A stretch of 64,000 nt of DNA from Setophaga petechia (lineage: Eukaryota; Chordata; Aves; Passeriformes; Parulidae): NCBI GenBank assembly GCA_024362935.1, contig JANCRA010000019.1, forward strand, positions 1,704,001-1,768,000, written 5' to 3'. The translations under genes were made by a program, and so were the position numbers. Of the stretch, positions 25,901-39,700 are shown one piece after another (positions within the stretch are counted from its first letter, which is position 1; the number at the start of each line of letters is the position of its first letter). Below the pieces are notes generated by a model. The model was not told the DNA's origin, searched no databases, and saw only the letters and a program-made list of their open reading frames with translations.

Positions 25901-28623
25901 GAATCTCCAGTGTGAAGCTTGTACCCCACTCAATGCCTATACTTCTCTACCTTCTGTCCTGTGTCTCTTTTTCTTTAGTGCCAACCCTGTATTTCTGTAC
26001 ACTGCATTTTAAGGTAGAGTCATAAATATTTCATTCTACATCAAATACCTACATTTACTACAATCTGTACAAAACATTGCTGGGACCACGCAAAGGTAAA
26101 CACAAGGAAAACAAATCAACCATAGGTCAATTAGACAAATTGCTTTCACGACTAAACTGAGTAAAATAAAATTACAGGTAGCATAGGAGAAGTTCAAGTA
26201 GAGCAAGTATGACTAACTTCATTCCCAGAGACTTGCAAATTCAGAACAAAACTATGGCCTGTAAATAGCAGTGGGAATACTGTATTATGGGGCTATATGA
26301 TTGTAATAGTTCTATCAAACCAGTATTTCTGTACTAAAAGCAAACAAGTTAATTTGGGGGAATAGTAAGCAATATCAGAATAAATTTTTATATATATATT
26401 TTACAAGGCAGTTACAAAAGTATAAGGTCTATGGCTAGAATTTCAAGTTATAACTGTAGTAAGTGAGAAAGGAACGTGACAGTACATAAGCTAGAAGCAT
26501 GAAGGTAATTAAACTGAAATCTTGTTTGTTGACGAGTGAGACAAGCTGACAGATTGCAGATCGTCAGCAGGGACTTTGCAATTTTGAAGCACTAACTTGT
26601 AGTTCAATTGTTTTTGATTTCATCACTTTTCTTTATTTTTATCCCCCACAGCAGAGGAATACAACACTAAGGAACTCTTCTGGTTCCTTCAGGGTGGCAA
26701 CAGACTTCAGTGATTTGGATATTGATATTGGTTCTCTTGGTATAAGAGATTTTCCCCTCTTTTTACCTCATGACAATCCTGCCACTGGCTGGAAATACAA
26801 ACAAAAAAATGGAAGATAGATGGAAGGACCTGTTTTGGGGTTTTTTTTCTGCTCATAATACCTGGCCTAGGAAGACTTTCTGGCAAAAAATTTCTCCCTG
26901 AGATTTTACATACGTATTATATACGATGGACACTGATCAAGGCTGTGCGCACACAAATGGTCACCTCACTGCTCTTGTTTTCAGACCTGGATGCTGTTGC
27001 CAATATTGCCTCTACAGAGACATGGAAAGAAAGTGAGAAGGCTGTATAACAGCAACCCACCTCAGTCATTTCCATCTATTTTGTTCAGCTCTGACTCCAG
27101 GTATCCATACATATAACGTGGCCATATACCACTTTTTTATGCCAGTCCCTGGCATACTAAATGATTGGAAAGTTTCCTGTTTATCTTAGTTCACTTTGTA
27201 TCAACTCCTTGATGCTTCTTAACTTCTCATAGTCTTTAGCTCCTTATACTTATGTAACTCCCTATTTCTTATGTAAAATAGATGGATTTAATTTCTTTTA
27301 CTTTTGAGATCTCTCTAATGGATTATACAGAATTTACCTACTCACCATGCCTCTGAACTGAAAGCATTTTTATTCAATCTGTTATTATCTGTGATTTCTT
27401 ATAAAAACAGAAAAAAAAATCTACAATTTAACAAAACAAAACCTGAAGAAGAGACTGTAGAACTTTGCTACAAGAAAATCATAACTTTCAAGAAAGAAAT
27501 ACATTTTGAATTGCAAGCATGATGTGATAGGGAATCTTCCACTCTTTTTTCAAAATGAAACTGTTTGCTTCAGTCAGTCAATACTGTCACTTATTTGTCC
27601 TTTCACATACCTCAAAGAAGTGTTCCCAGACTACGTTCCTTCCCCAGCTGTGCCTCCACAATGTAGTTCCTAAATATGCTTGGAACATGGAATAAAAAAA
27701 GGAAGGACCACTTTTTCCTCAGTGCAGAAACAATAGAAAGGCTAGAAAACAGTGCTGCAAAGTACCTCTTGAAAAGGTGCTTTTTACCCAATTAACTAGA
27801 AACAGTCAGAGAAACAGTCAGTTTCCCTCTGTTTTGGAATATGACATTACAAACCCCTGAAGCATGTTAAGGATTTGATCCAGCTTTTACTTGCCTATTC
27901 TGCAAAGGTTAAGGAGTTTTGATCATCCTTAAGGGCTGTAATATATGTTCTTTGCAAGTATTATTAGTACAACTGAGAAACTAAAGTTTGATATGGTGGA
28001 TTTCTGGATGTTCACTCATGTGTAAAGTGTCCTTACCTGCTGTGAGTAGTTCAGAACCACGTCTTGTCTTGTAATGTAGATGTACACAGTGTGAAACAAT
28101 GGTAAAATTTTAAATATTACAGTTTGTTTTTCACACTAAAAAGATATTTATGTACTCACTTTCAGTTGATACAGAGAATGAAGCCCAATGAACTTTCTAG
28201 GTTATAGGTTTCTGGGAAGTGTTTATTTTACATTGATATAAAAAGGCTGATCTTGTTCTGAATTTATGTCAATACTTTTCCTTGTAATTTTCAAGTAACA
28301 AAACACTCCCTCCATGGAGAAAAATACTGAAAGTAGAGCAAAATAACATATACTAGAAAACCCTTAAACATCTTCTTATTGAAATGAAAATTACATCCAA
28401 ATGTATTTTTGAAACAAATGTTCAGTATTTGGGATGGAAACGGAATGCTTATGAGAAGTAGCAAAAAATATGTCATTTTTTATTCTTTGGATATGGATAT
28501 ATATTAGAAGGCATAAAAATATATATGCCACAAGAGTACATGCCAAGAAAACACAACAGCAAGAATATTTTGTTGTCATATTCAACTATAAAGTTTTATA
28601 CAAACTCATTACTGTATCTCTAT
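22971..28623. other. Unique AT-rich non-coding DNA
   Basis: No gene or mobile element could be supported. The plus-strand frames at 24963-25199 and 25205-25417 sit in a pyrimidine-rich stretch and look random. A short imperfect duplication involving CATCCACTCTAATCAAA lies near 24773-24818, and a TA repeat lies near 26390-26400. Confidence 0.55.
27798..27821. repeat. Two-copy exact 12-bp tandem duplication
   Basis: AGAAACAGTCAG occurs twice head to tail with no mismatch. It is a small slippage duplication. Confidence 0.85.
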
Positions 28624-28703
28624 TTTCTCAATATAAATCCATGTGCAAAGCCTGCAAATAAAATTTTATTTTCAGGTTTTGCACATGGATTTATATTGAG
28701 AAA
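28624..28703. repeat. 80-bp near-perfect palindrome without spacer
   Basis: The left arm (28624-28663) is the reverse complement of the right arm (28664-28703) at 38 of 40 positions. The mismatches are 55/72 (C/T) and 50/77 (G/T, a wobble pair in RNA from the plus strand). The symmetry axis lies between 28663 and 28664 inside AATAAAATTTTATT, so there is no spacer. Pairing stops at the 28623/28704 pair (T/T). The centre places AATAAA on both strands (28657-28662, and 28665-28670 on the minus strand). Open frames crossing it (28470-28661, 28525-28749) are incidental. Spacerless palindromes can extrude cruciforms and are usually short-lived, often arising by replication template switching. A hairpin RNA is an alternative but would need a loop at the AT-rich centre. 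Confidence 0.95.
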
Positions 28704-29029
28704 TTTCATGCCTGCCCTTGTCCCATCAAAAGTAACTTTGATCTCTTAACGTAGAGTTATTAAGCATTGAGCTGCAATGAAATCTACACAGAATCCATGT
28801 TCTAAAGTGTCTCTGGTGCCACTACACAGTAAATTTGCTTCTACAAATATTTCACTTGACCTCCACCTTTCCAACAGTAGTAATAGCTACTTCATCAAAA
28901 CTTGCAAGCAGCTGGGTAATATCTTTATTTTTATCCATACAGCTTCTTATTTCAGTCTGTAAATTTTATTATTACTCGTAAGCCACAAGTGGTAGTTGTA
29001 TCACTTTTTAAGAGCTGCTGGACTGTCCA
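28704..29029. other. Unique AT-rich non-coding DNA
   Basis: I see no gene, repeat or convincing regulatory signal between the palindrome and the GC-richer patch that follows. Confidence 0.5.
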
Positions 29030-29345
29030 ACCACTTACTCTCTGTTGGTTATTGCATTGCTGGGGAACTTTTGTGAACACCCCCTGTTATCTTCTCGAAG
29101 CCTCTCATTTTCTCAAGAACATCCTGTGACTGATCATTCCTGATCACTGCACAACATCACCAACTTTCTCCTTTCACCCCAGTGTTCCATTCAGGGTGCC
29201 AAATGAAGTCTTGCAGGTAAATCCATGGCTTGCTCCAAGGCTGTCACCAGTGGGCTATAAATGGCACTGGCATAAGCAGACCCACCACTGAATCCAGAGA
29301 GGAGCCTGTGATGCTGCCCCAAAACTGACAATTGCACAACAGTTT
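29030..29345 (+). mobile_element. Possible degraded LTR or other repeat patch
   Basis: This patch is clearly GC-richer than its surroundings and contains GGGCTATAAATGG (TATAAA at 29256-29261), followed by ACCCACCACTGAATCCAGAG and a C/A-rich end, which resembles the promoter and R region of some avian LTRs. No AATAAA, TG/CA ends or target-site duplication could be fixed. It could equally be a conserved non-coding element or an unrelated repeat. Confidence 0.28.
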
Positions 29346-32300
29346 GGAAAACTTAGAATATCTGCTCCTTCCAAATGTTATTTCAACATTTATCTTTATT
29401 TTTCACTTGAGTGTCGAGAGAACCGCAAAATTCCACAGAGATATATCAGTATTTGAGAATTTTGGACTCTAATGCCTCTAATTCTACTGGAAAACTTAGA
29501 ATGATTTAATAACTTTTTTGTTTTCCCCTGTGTATCTTATGCAAGAGTAATATTTGGCTCTTAAATGGAAGGAATCCGAATAAGAGATTTTTTTTTCTTT
29601 ATTCTATTATTACATAGTGAACCTGAAAATATGAATATGAGGCATCAATTTGATAGTTTCTTTATCTGTAATCATTCTTAGATTTTCCAGTGAAATTTCA
29701 GTTGACTGTGATATTCATGGATATAAAAATTTAGAGATAGGCTTATCAAGTTACATGGTCAGTCTGTGTTCCTGACACTAATTTTGTGTATTTTATAGTG
29801 GACTTTGCTGGCTAGTTGGTAATTACTCAGACATTAAGAATCCACTGTGCTGGAAACTAGTAAGTATATAAGCAATATATATACTTATAGTCATATTTAT
29901 ATATTTATATATTTATTTGTTTCGGGTTTTTTCATCATTTACACTTTCAATAGAGTTATAGACTTCAGGTGTTGCTTAGGTAATCTTCATAATTTAGTTT
30001 GTTACCTTATCTTTATAAACCAGGCAATGCAGTTTCTGTTTGCTATGTTACATTATTACTTTTAAGAATGAAACATTTTTGCAGCTAAGACTTGATGCGT
30101 CTTGCTTCAAAATTAGGAAAAAAATGTGTGTGTGGTCAGCTACCATAAGTCAGATAGTAAGAGAGGATTAAAACAAAAAAAAAAAAACAACAATGCTTCT
30201 GATTGCTTCTTTACCCTTAATTTTGTAGAGAGGTGTCAATGATACAAATCCATGATCCTAAAGCCAGATATGAGCTTGAAAATTTTTGCTAGAAATATGC
30301 ATGAAAAAATTATGAGTTTTCTCTGTTTCTATTTGTAAACTCCGGGCTTCTTTTCTCCCCCCCTTCATTGTCGGAATAAGTTTTAAAGGTGCAAAACTTA
30401 TTATTCAGCATAATCAGAACAGACAATTAGGGATAAAAGCAGCACATATTCAACCCAGGACACATATTTATAATATTTAATGGACAAAGCTGTTATATTG
30501 TTTATAACTAATGGCACTTTTAAAAACTATGAAGTTTGATTATACTTTAATTATATTTTTACCTCTGAACAGTTACAAAGATATTATAATAACATTGAAT
30601 ATTAGAGGCTTGGCAAATAAATTCTGCTAAAATCCAGATTCAATTTACTGTAATAAATATGAGATCATATTAAATGAAACAAAGGTTTTTATTTTGTATA
30701 TTGCCATGTATTGACTGTGGAAGCCAGAAACAACTGGTTTGCTCGTTTTCTTTTATGAGCTGACCAAAATTTGTGGGGAAAATTTATGCATATTTATAGA
30801 GTTAACAACCCAGCATGTTTCCTCTGAAAATTCAGTGATTTCCCTGTAGTGAAGGTTGTGCTGCTCTTACATGAAGGTGGCCAGTATGAAAAAGGAATAA
30901 TAATTAAATGAGAGATCATTTTCAATGCAGAATGATGATGGAAACAGCATTAGGTATTCCACAAGAAATATGTTTTCTGTTTATAAAAACTTGCTTCTCT
31001 CCACTGTGCAATAAATATTATACTGAACACAAGGCTGTTATTTTTTCATAAGTATGTAGGGATGTGTGAGTGTTAAGATATTATCACATTGGCCAAAAGA
31101 AGAATAACTACAAAAGTTTAGTTTCTTATTGTTAAAATTATTTAAATATCCTTTTCCAAATTTATATAAGAAGTTTCAAGAAGAAATCTCCCTTTGGTGC
31201 CATGTTTCCAGAGGACTGCAGTGACATCCAGCTTATCTTCTATGACTCTTAAGCATGACAAACTGACTTCTCTCATCACATCCACTCTAGCTCTCTCATC
31301 AGTTATTCTTAAAAAGATCCTATAAATTGAATAATCTTCTAGAAGATTTCACAGCTTATATAAAGGGGTAAAAACTTGGTACCCTTTTCTTTGGAAATTG
31401 AAACAAGGTACAGAAGCTCAAAGCAACTGTGTTTCCAAGTTTACAAATAAGAAAGAAAGGAATATCTGAAATAGATCACTACGTAAATATTTTGAAAACC
31501 AATTTGTACATTTTCCAAATGAAAGATAACCTATCAGCATAGTTTTATCCCTTCACAATAAGGAAATGTAAGTGATGTTGGTGTACACTTTTGGGTAGGA
31601 GGCATATTTCAGAACAAAGGCACTCACAAAGAGCCCAGACGAACACAAAGTTTATCTGCACAAGCATCCCCTGGCCAGATACAGGCTTTTTAAAGCATAG
31701 CAGTAGCAGAGCAAACAAAAATTACAGCATTTCCCCAGACTTTCCTATCATCTCCTGCCAATCTTCAGTGGAATGAGGATGGCCATATAAAATCCTCTGG
31801 GCACAAGTTACACCACACAGCTGCATCTTTAATTTAAGAACTGGAAATGAATGCAGCAGAATGAATGGAGGGAAACATTAATTGTCAGTATCTTGGGAAA
31901 AGAAAACAAGAGGAAGAAATTGCAGTAGGAAGAGAAACACACAATAGGATTTCAGTTTCTGTGTGCTTTATCAATTTGTTTGTTCATATTCTATTGTTAT
32001 TTTGGTATTGTTAATGTGCAACTTTTATTAAGATTTGATGCTCATGTGCCTCTTTATTTCCCAAAAGTCAAACACTTGTCCGGCAAGGGATTAAAAAGAC
32101 TCCTAAAAATAACACAGTCACAATGTCTACCAAAAGAAACTTGAAGTAGTATGGAAAAAAAAAAATAATATCAAAGTGTAAAAATGAAGCATAGGGAAAA
32201 CAACAAGCCTCCAAAAGTACAGTGTGTCATCTAAAGAAAATAAAATGTACCAGTTTTTATCTTCTTCACAGAGCTGAAGAAGCAAACTGGCACATTTATA

Positions 32301-33728
32301 TGAAATTTCACCATAGATTACAATGAATGGTTTCATTTTAAGTTTGGATTACCTGGCAGCTACAGAAAAGCTGGTGTGGAGAGAAAAGGCTTGAAGCAAC
32401 CCAGACTGGGGCAGAGGAAAGGTATGTCTTTCTCGCTGGAGTCAACAAGTAGATCCTTCTGCACTCGATGGCCTTGGTACCTGTGCTCATCACCCTGAAG
32501 GTCAATTTTGTTTCTGCCTTTCACAGCATGATCCATACTACAGCTCCTTCCAGTGACTGCAGTATTTAGGATTGATCATACTCTACTCACTTCCCTCCTG
32601 GTTAATCCATATGTTATTGTGAAGGTGATGAGTAGCCTGTTAGTAAAATTCAGAGTAAAAATCTGCACAATGTATGAGATACACAGTCTGAAGTACCAAG
32701 TTATATTGATGTTAGGGTTGGGTTTCATCATTCTGTTCTTTTCTGGTTTTAGTGAAGGTGAAGCATTTCATTATACGCATATGGCTGCAAGATGCCTAAT
32801 ATCTTCTGGGACAAAATCCAAGGGAAATCTGAGGTAGAGAAGTCCTCCACCTGTACAAAGTTTTGTGTTTTCATACTAAGCAAATAATTTGTCAACCCAC
32901 TTATTTATTTTTCAGGGATAAGAGCTGTCAAAGGCATGGTGTGATCTGCGAGTAAACATTGACTTAAATATATTTTTTCATTCAGTCATAAATTTTTTGA
33001 ATGTTTTAATAGCTTTCCTTAAAAATAAGATTTTTAGCAGGCAGAAAATCAAAATGAAAGGCCACATCTACAGGAAATGCTAGATGTCTACATATTTTAT
33101 AGACATATCAGATCAATTTGTGTGCCTACAAAACCTCCTGGCATGCACTTAGATGCAAGTATACAAGCAAGCCAGGAATGTGTCTTGCTTATGTAGCTTG
33201 CTGCTCAAGTATAAGAGACTGATAAAAATTCTGATCAAAGTAATTGAGAGCTTGTACTTCTGTAGTTATTCTATAATAGAGAATTGGCATTTGCTCATAA
33301 GAAGTAATTTTATGAACAGAGGCTTTTTGTCTTGCAAAATACGTTGCTAAGATATTTCAGGGTTGCTATTACTTTCCAGTCTATAAAAATAATTCCAACT
33401 TTTTCTTTCTTGAAACTTTGAAGAATTTTTTTTCCTTATTTTCATCTAAACAGTTTTGCACAGTTCAATATGATGGATATTTTGAATCATGAACAAGAAT
33501 CATAAACTCTGAACAGAAATGGGATTTCAAATTCCTAAGCTATAACTTTACAGAATTTAATTTAAATTAACTTGATTTACTTAAAAATATAAGCGTGCCA
33601 CAAACCATGTGCTAAATTATAAACATTATAAATGCATCTAATGAACCGTAAATATAATTTATAAATTCATTAATGCAGTAGTTATTGATCAGAAATTTTA
33701 AAATATCCTTTTTTCTCTTGTTTTAACA
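29346..33728. other. Unique AT-rich non-coding DNA
   Basis: No gene or mobile element could be supported. It contains an AT-rich hairpin near 29.87 kb and an A-rich run near 30173-30187. The frame at 32553-32837 (94 codons) has no domain that I recognise. Confidence 0.55.
29861..29887. repeat. 10-bp AT-rich hairpin next to a TATTTATA run
   Basis: TAAGTATATA (29861-29870) pairs with TATATACTTA (29878-29887) around a 7-base loop. Just downstream comes a run of TATTTATA-like units to about 29922. It is probably simple low-complexity sequence. Confidence 0.7.
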
Positions 33729-33792
33729 TTTTATTTTATTATTTTATTTTATCTTAGTATAGTTTAGTTTACTTTAGTTTAGTTTAGTTTAC
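33729..33792. repeat. TTTTA / GTTTA pentamer array
   Basis: A tandem array of 5-bp units changes along its length: TTTTA-type units on the left (33729-33752), an interrupted middle (TCTTAGTATAG), and GTTTA-type units on the right (about 33761-33792, including TTTAGTTTAGTTTAGTTTA). It is a pentanucleotide microsatellite with two unit types, likely polymorphic. Confidence 0.85.
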
Positions 33793-36700
33793 AGGAAAGG
33801 ATATGTCCTTTTAGGAAAGACATAGCATTGGACAAAATGGCATAAGTGACCAAAATGGACAGCAAAGGTTTGCAATATTGATGGCAGTAGCATCTGCTAG
33901 GGCAATATAATTAGTGAAAATCTGTTTCCAACTGGCAAGGTATTTAAGAAAGTCAACATGAAACAAATGTCACATTTGTATTCTAATTCAAGGATCTTTA
34001 GCATCAAAGTGATACAAAACCTAACAGTATCACTGGGAAAATAATACATTATAGGAAGGAGATAGAATAATAAGCTAAAGCAGTGATCATGATTTGTACT
34101 ATCTATAGGTATATTAGAAAAGTTTTGTAAATCAGCTATTCAATAAATTTGAGAACTAAAAAACAATAATAAGGGATTTAACATTTAGGATTTTGGAGAA
34201 TGAAAACTGACCTGAATGTGGAATGCAAAATTATTTTATGAGAGGAGTGCTAAAGACTTGATAACCCCTGAATTCTAATAAATCAAATCAAATGTGTTGC
34301 CAGTGTCAGACTCTTAGACCAATATTCATTGAACTGTCCTAGCTGCTGCTACTTTTCACTCGATTTTGGAAACAGCAAAGGTCATTTTGAAACTTCCATC
34401 ACACAAGAATGCATAAGATTAAAGAAAGCATGAATTGATTTATTTTTTAAAAAATAGAAGTATGGTTACCAGTGCAAACAACATTTTCAAATGGGTTGGG
34501 AAATACCAAAAAGTACTGTAATGCTAATAAAGTCCTCTGGACAAAGGTGACATAACTATGAGAAGATTTGGAGTCTCTTTTTTCAGTCTATACAAGTAAC
34601 ACTAGGAGTGAACTTACATTGCAAAGAACTGGGGAGGATGGAGTCCAGGTCTGATCTAAGGCTATCTGGATTAAGTAATCAAATGAAGTTTGCTGGTAAA
34701 AAAAAAAATCTAACTTTTTAACGAATTACACTTTCAGAGAATATGCAAGTTTATGCGCTACTTTCTTTCATGTATTTTAATTGGCTTAATATTTTTAGAA
34801 GTACCACAGTGGATTTATATTCCTTGAGACATTGTAGATTTCTGTTAATAATCACAGTGAGAGGAGAAAGGGGCTACTTTGTGAAAACAAAAAAGGATAT
34901 ATAGAGATACTGTATGTTTAATGTCCAATTTAGATTATCTTTCCAAAAGAGGGATGTAAAGCTAAATTTGAACTTCTGTGTCCACCATTAAAACTCTGGA
35001 GAATACAACACAAGAGAATTCAAGCTTTTTTTCCAGTCAGGCAATCTGTCATCACCGCAAGCACTGCTGTCTGCTCTGTGGTTTTCCACTGCCAGTCCTG
35101 TGCTCAGCTGCCATCTGCCAGTCCTCTCTAATTGCTATCCAGTTTACACCACTAGTCACTCACTCCTCTTTCAGGTAGCCATCAGTCAAACTTGCTGATG
35201 ATTGAGAAATTATGAGGTTTAAAAACCCCTCATAAAGAGAAACTGGAATCTATTCAATTTAGGCTTCTGGAATAATGATCAGGGTTTATTTGTGTTTCAT
35301 AGTATGAGGAAAAAGGGGCTCTAAGATTGCTATAATTTCAAGGCATTTGAACATATTAGATGCTTATCGTGTAAAGAACGGACCTGAGCTCCTGACTCTT
35401 GCTGTGCCTGTGTGTTATATTTGCTTCCCAGAACAGACAACTAGCTACTCTCAATGTATGAGGAAATCCTCACAGGCCAGCAGTACACACCTGACAGCTT
35501 TCCTTAGCTAATAAGAACAGGCTTAGCATGAGTTTTTGTAAGGTGTTAATTTTTGTGTTTAAGTGTTTCTGTGTTACTTCAATTCCAGTTTGAGAGAACA
35601 TCCCTTAAGGAGCTGTTGTTACTTGACAAAACATGAGAAAGTCCATGGGTTTGTTCCATTTGTCCCAAAAGCCAGATACCTGCCAGGTACTCTGAAATTC
35701 AGAATGTGTGCTTTGATTACAGAGCAGGATTTTCTATTTCAATTGTGTTTATGATTTTGACAACTTGAGGTCAACTGAAATAATTTTGTGGTCACTAGTC
35801 TCTACTTTTCATATCCAGCAATTGCAAAAGAGGAAGTCTGTTAGACTGTTTTATTTCCTGTGTAATATTTGAATCAGATTTTTAATAGTTTACAGAAAAA
35901 AGCACACATCTGTGTAAGAGGCATACCAATACACTTTTACATGCTTGATCAGGACTGTGCTGCATGTAATAAACACAGTTTACGTTAGACAGTCCAGGAG
36001 CTCTAAAATAGAAATTGAACTTTCTGTATAACTAGTACTTTAATTTTTATGCATGGATAGTATAATACTATGAGCTTATATAAAATTATTTTGCTTTAAA
36101 TGAGAATCAAATTAAACTTTTTCAAATTAAACAATTCACAGTATAAATTGCCTTTGTAATGTGCCCTTCAGTCTGTCCAAGCAGAAGTGAAGACTCAGTT
36201 GCAGAGCTCAGCACCCCAGCCTATAGTGAGAAAGACCTTTACCATCTCTATCATAACCAAGCCAACAATCCATGGTAAATAATGGTCCTTTCCTGCTCTC
36301 TGTTGTGGGAATTGAATATTTTCATGTCTTCTAAACACAAATTATTAATATATCTGGAGGTTAAATCAGACTGAAACAGTGGAGTTAAACACTAAGTGAA
36401 ATTTTAACTTTTGTAGCAAAGTTTTTCCTACCTTGATAGATTTTTTGACAGAATTAAAAAAAAAAAAATAGGACTTGCAGTTTTTTAGCAAGGCAGTATC
36501 AGAAAAAATATTGGAATTCACTTTTCCTGTGTGTGTTAACTGAGATGGGGTCAGACATCTTTGTAACTCTGTAGTACCTGGAGATGAATACTCATCTAAA
36601 CTCTCAGAAAAGTTTGACTCAATTTCACTCTTACAAGCTTAGTTTAACAAATATTTGCAGCTAACCTTGTGGTACAGCCCCAGTTCCTTCGTCTTTCTAG

Positions 36701-39700
36701 AGACCCCTAGGCTGAAAATTCCAGCCTTATTTTCCTGTCACTAAACTGAGAAAAGTAAACTGGTCATCAGTTAATATAACCATTACTTGGGACATTCCAT
36801 CAATGTCTCTCAATCTCTGCTACATTGTCAGTGAATTAATTAACCACAAAATATATAAAATAAAGGAATTTTGTAAGCTTTTGGAAGTCCAAGGGCAGTA
36901 ATAATGTCCATGTATAAGACAGGACTTCACAATCTAACTCAAGGTCTTTAATTTTTAAAAGAGATTGAAATTATAGTAGCACCTTTGCAATGTCATTCCT
37001 CACACGGTATAGAAACTGAGCCCAGGTACTTCTGTGAGGCAAAATAGAATGCTGACAAATAACATCCCCCTTAACTTGAAGCTATCAAAAGGTAAAGAAT
37101 TTGAAATTTCCCTTGGCAGACGCTGCAACAATTACCAGCCTGCATGATCAAAAATATATATTGTGTCATAAAATCTGAATCTGTCTCAGTTTCGTTTCTA
37201 CCAACTCGGTTCAATTTTCTCCAACTAACATCTCTTAAATTTCTTTAGCCATTGTTGAGATATCTATGATGTTACTAATTTAAAACACATGAGACTTTAT
37301 TTTACTTTCTCTTGGATAATGTAAACAGGCTTTTTATAGCTTTTAGTGTAAAGATTTCCTTTAAGCCAGTATAATACCAGTTCGTTTTCTCCCCTGACTT
37401 TAATATTTTGTCATGCTTCTAAAGTAAATTGAGTGCAACTATTAGTAAAATGCTAAGTGACTACTCCACTACTTCTAAAAACATTTTCAACCATTCAGAA
37501 TATTTTCCTGAATCTTTCCTCCTATTCACTGCCCTTTTTCTGCAAGTCTGCAGGACCCTGCTTTGTGAAGTCATCCAGTTCTCTGTTTATAATCACCTCT
37601 CTGAAGGATATCCCATAATCTTCTGCATCAAATGGTTTGTCCTTTTGCAAGATACTAATCTAGTGATTGAAGTAAAAAGGTATAAAGCAGATAACAATGA
37701 ATTAGGTAAATACTTCTTAATGGATTTGAAAATGAATATCTCCAAATAGGATAGGAAGCTTTGAAAATATATATAGCCCCTAATTGTCTGAGAGATGCAC
37801 TCAGTTTGCTTAGAGCTATCTGTAAAAGATTACTCAGACAGAACCTTTGAAATATTTTGGCAGAATTTAACAGATAAACAAAGAAGAATTATTTTAGCTT
37901 TCTGGGGTAATGTGCTTTAAAATTTGTACTTATAAGTAACCTCAAAAAGAAGTTATTGCTTGTCTTTTCTACCTTGTAGTACAATTTTTTTCCATGCAAG
38001 ATGCTACAATGAAACAGCAACAGACCAAGCATTTAAACAAAGCCCTTACTCTCCTGCAAACTTGCTATTACGTGGAACAATAGGGCACTGAGGCATTTAA
38101 ACACCCTCTGGATTAGTTCCTTCATGCACTCACTAAATGGTTTGGAATGACCAACCTTTTAAAATTGTGGATACTATGGTAACTGGATATTTCAAGGTGT
38201 CATGGAGACAGATTAATCTTCTCCTTAGATGCCAGTCTATTTGAGCCTGCTGTGAAAAAGCACAGGAGAGGTTTTTTTGTTATCTTTTAAATTCAACTTA
38301 TAAAATGTATAAAATGTAACTCATAGAAGAGTTGAATGATGATAGTGTTTTTAATACATTATTTTCAGGACTATGAAATGATAATTTAGGTGAAATTAAT
38401 GCAGTTCTCAAAAAATTGAACCTCCTTGGTAGAAAGAAGTAGAAAAGTAAAATTTTCTTGACTGAATAAAAAAATAATGATAAAATAGACCTATAACTTT
38501 TTTTAGTAAAAAAGAAAAACAATAAGATGCTCTGACATATGTTTCTATTATCTGTCTAAAATTTAACGATACTGCATATGATAATTCCAACTTAATCCAG
38601 ATGTGTAGTTTGGGCACTTGCTCACCTCTAAGTTTAAAAATATTTCTGTTATTGATTATGAAGAAAAAGTGGCTTTTTCTATCATAGAATTAAATTAGAT
38701 GATTTTTCTTACTTTCTCCAAATTACTATGCCAATAAACATTTTTCTTTTTCTAGGAGACTGAGATTTTGTTGATGTAATGGTGTTTGTTTCAAACAATT
38801 AAATAGAGATATGAAAAAAACAGATCTCTTCCATTGTTTCTGATGTCTCATTTTAAGTTTGTAGTGAAATTTTACTTTGTTACGCCATTTCCTTTACATC
38901 AGTTAGGACAATCACACTGTACCCAGGTGCTTTATGCATCATATGCATAGGGTTGACATTGTTCAAACAAAATACCCCTCTGAAAACTGACACTAATACT
39001 TTTAACATAATTTTTTCAGACCTGTTTTGACGAATATTTTCTATTATTTTTATTATTATTACATTGTCTTTAACTATAGAATCAGAGGCATGCAAATTTT
39101 GATTGCACAAATAAAATTCACCTGCTAAATTTGTCTGAACCTCACTCCTAACAATTTCTCCCCCTCCTTTATCTTCAAGCAGTCATTGGTTTTCTCTTTC
39201 ATTTTCTTCCAAAATTCAGATTGGTTCTTTCTTCTCTTCTATGGCACCCTGGTATAACTTTAAAGACTCTTTCATGACTTTTTCTGCAGCTCCAGTTCTC
39301 TTGCCAGTTCCTTGTTATCTTACTTTTACTTCATGTCACAAGTGTGGTGCAGTTGCCATTCCCCTGGACTCATTTGCACACTCCTAATGTTCTGGAAGCT
39401 TCTGGTTTTAGGTTTACTTGTTTAATTAGCAGCAGAAATAACTTGTGAAATAAACATTTTCCAGATGTTGCCTTAAACTGGGCTTGTTGTTGTTCTGACT
39501 TTACAAGCGTTTCCATCTCTCTACAGGAGAGCAGGTCGAAGTTTATTGGTAGCAAGGTTCTACAACTATCAACGTAATGAAAGAACTGAAATCAATTTGC
39601 ATTTCCTGCCAAAGGAAGAGGAAAATAAAAGGGCAATGCCTGTATGAGCTTTTGAATTACTATTTTAAAAATATAATTAACTTTCTTTTCAAATTCCCCA

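Noticed and set aside
37429..37749. 106-codon plus-strand open frame
   Set aside because: No motif, no exon context and a chance-like composition.
38680..38745. Possible CR1 3' end (CATAGAATT... AGATGATTTTT)
   Set aside because: Only scattered matches to the CR1 terminus; the octamer repeats are absent and the order is inconsistent.
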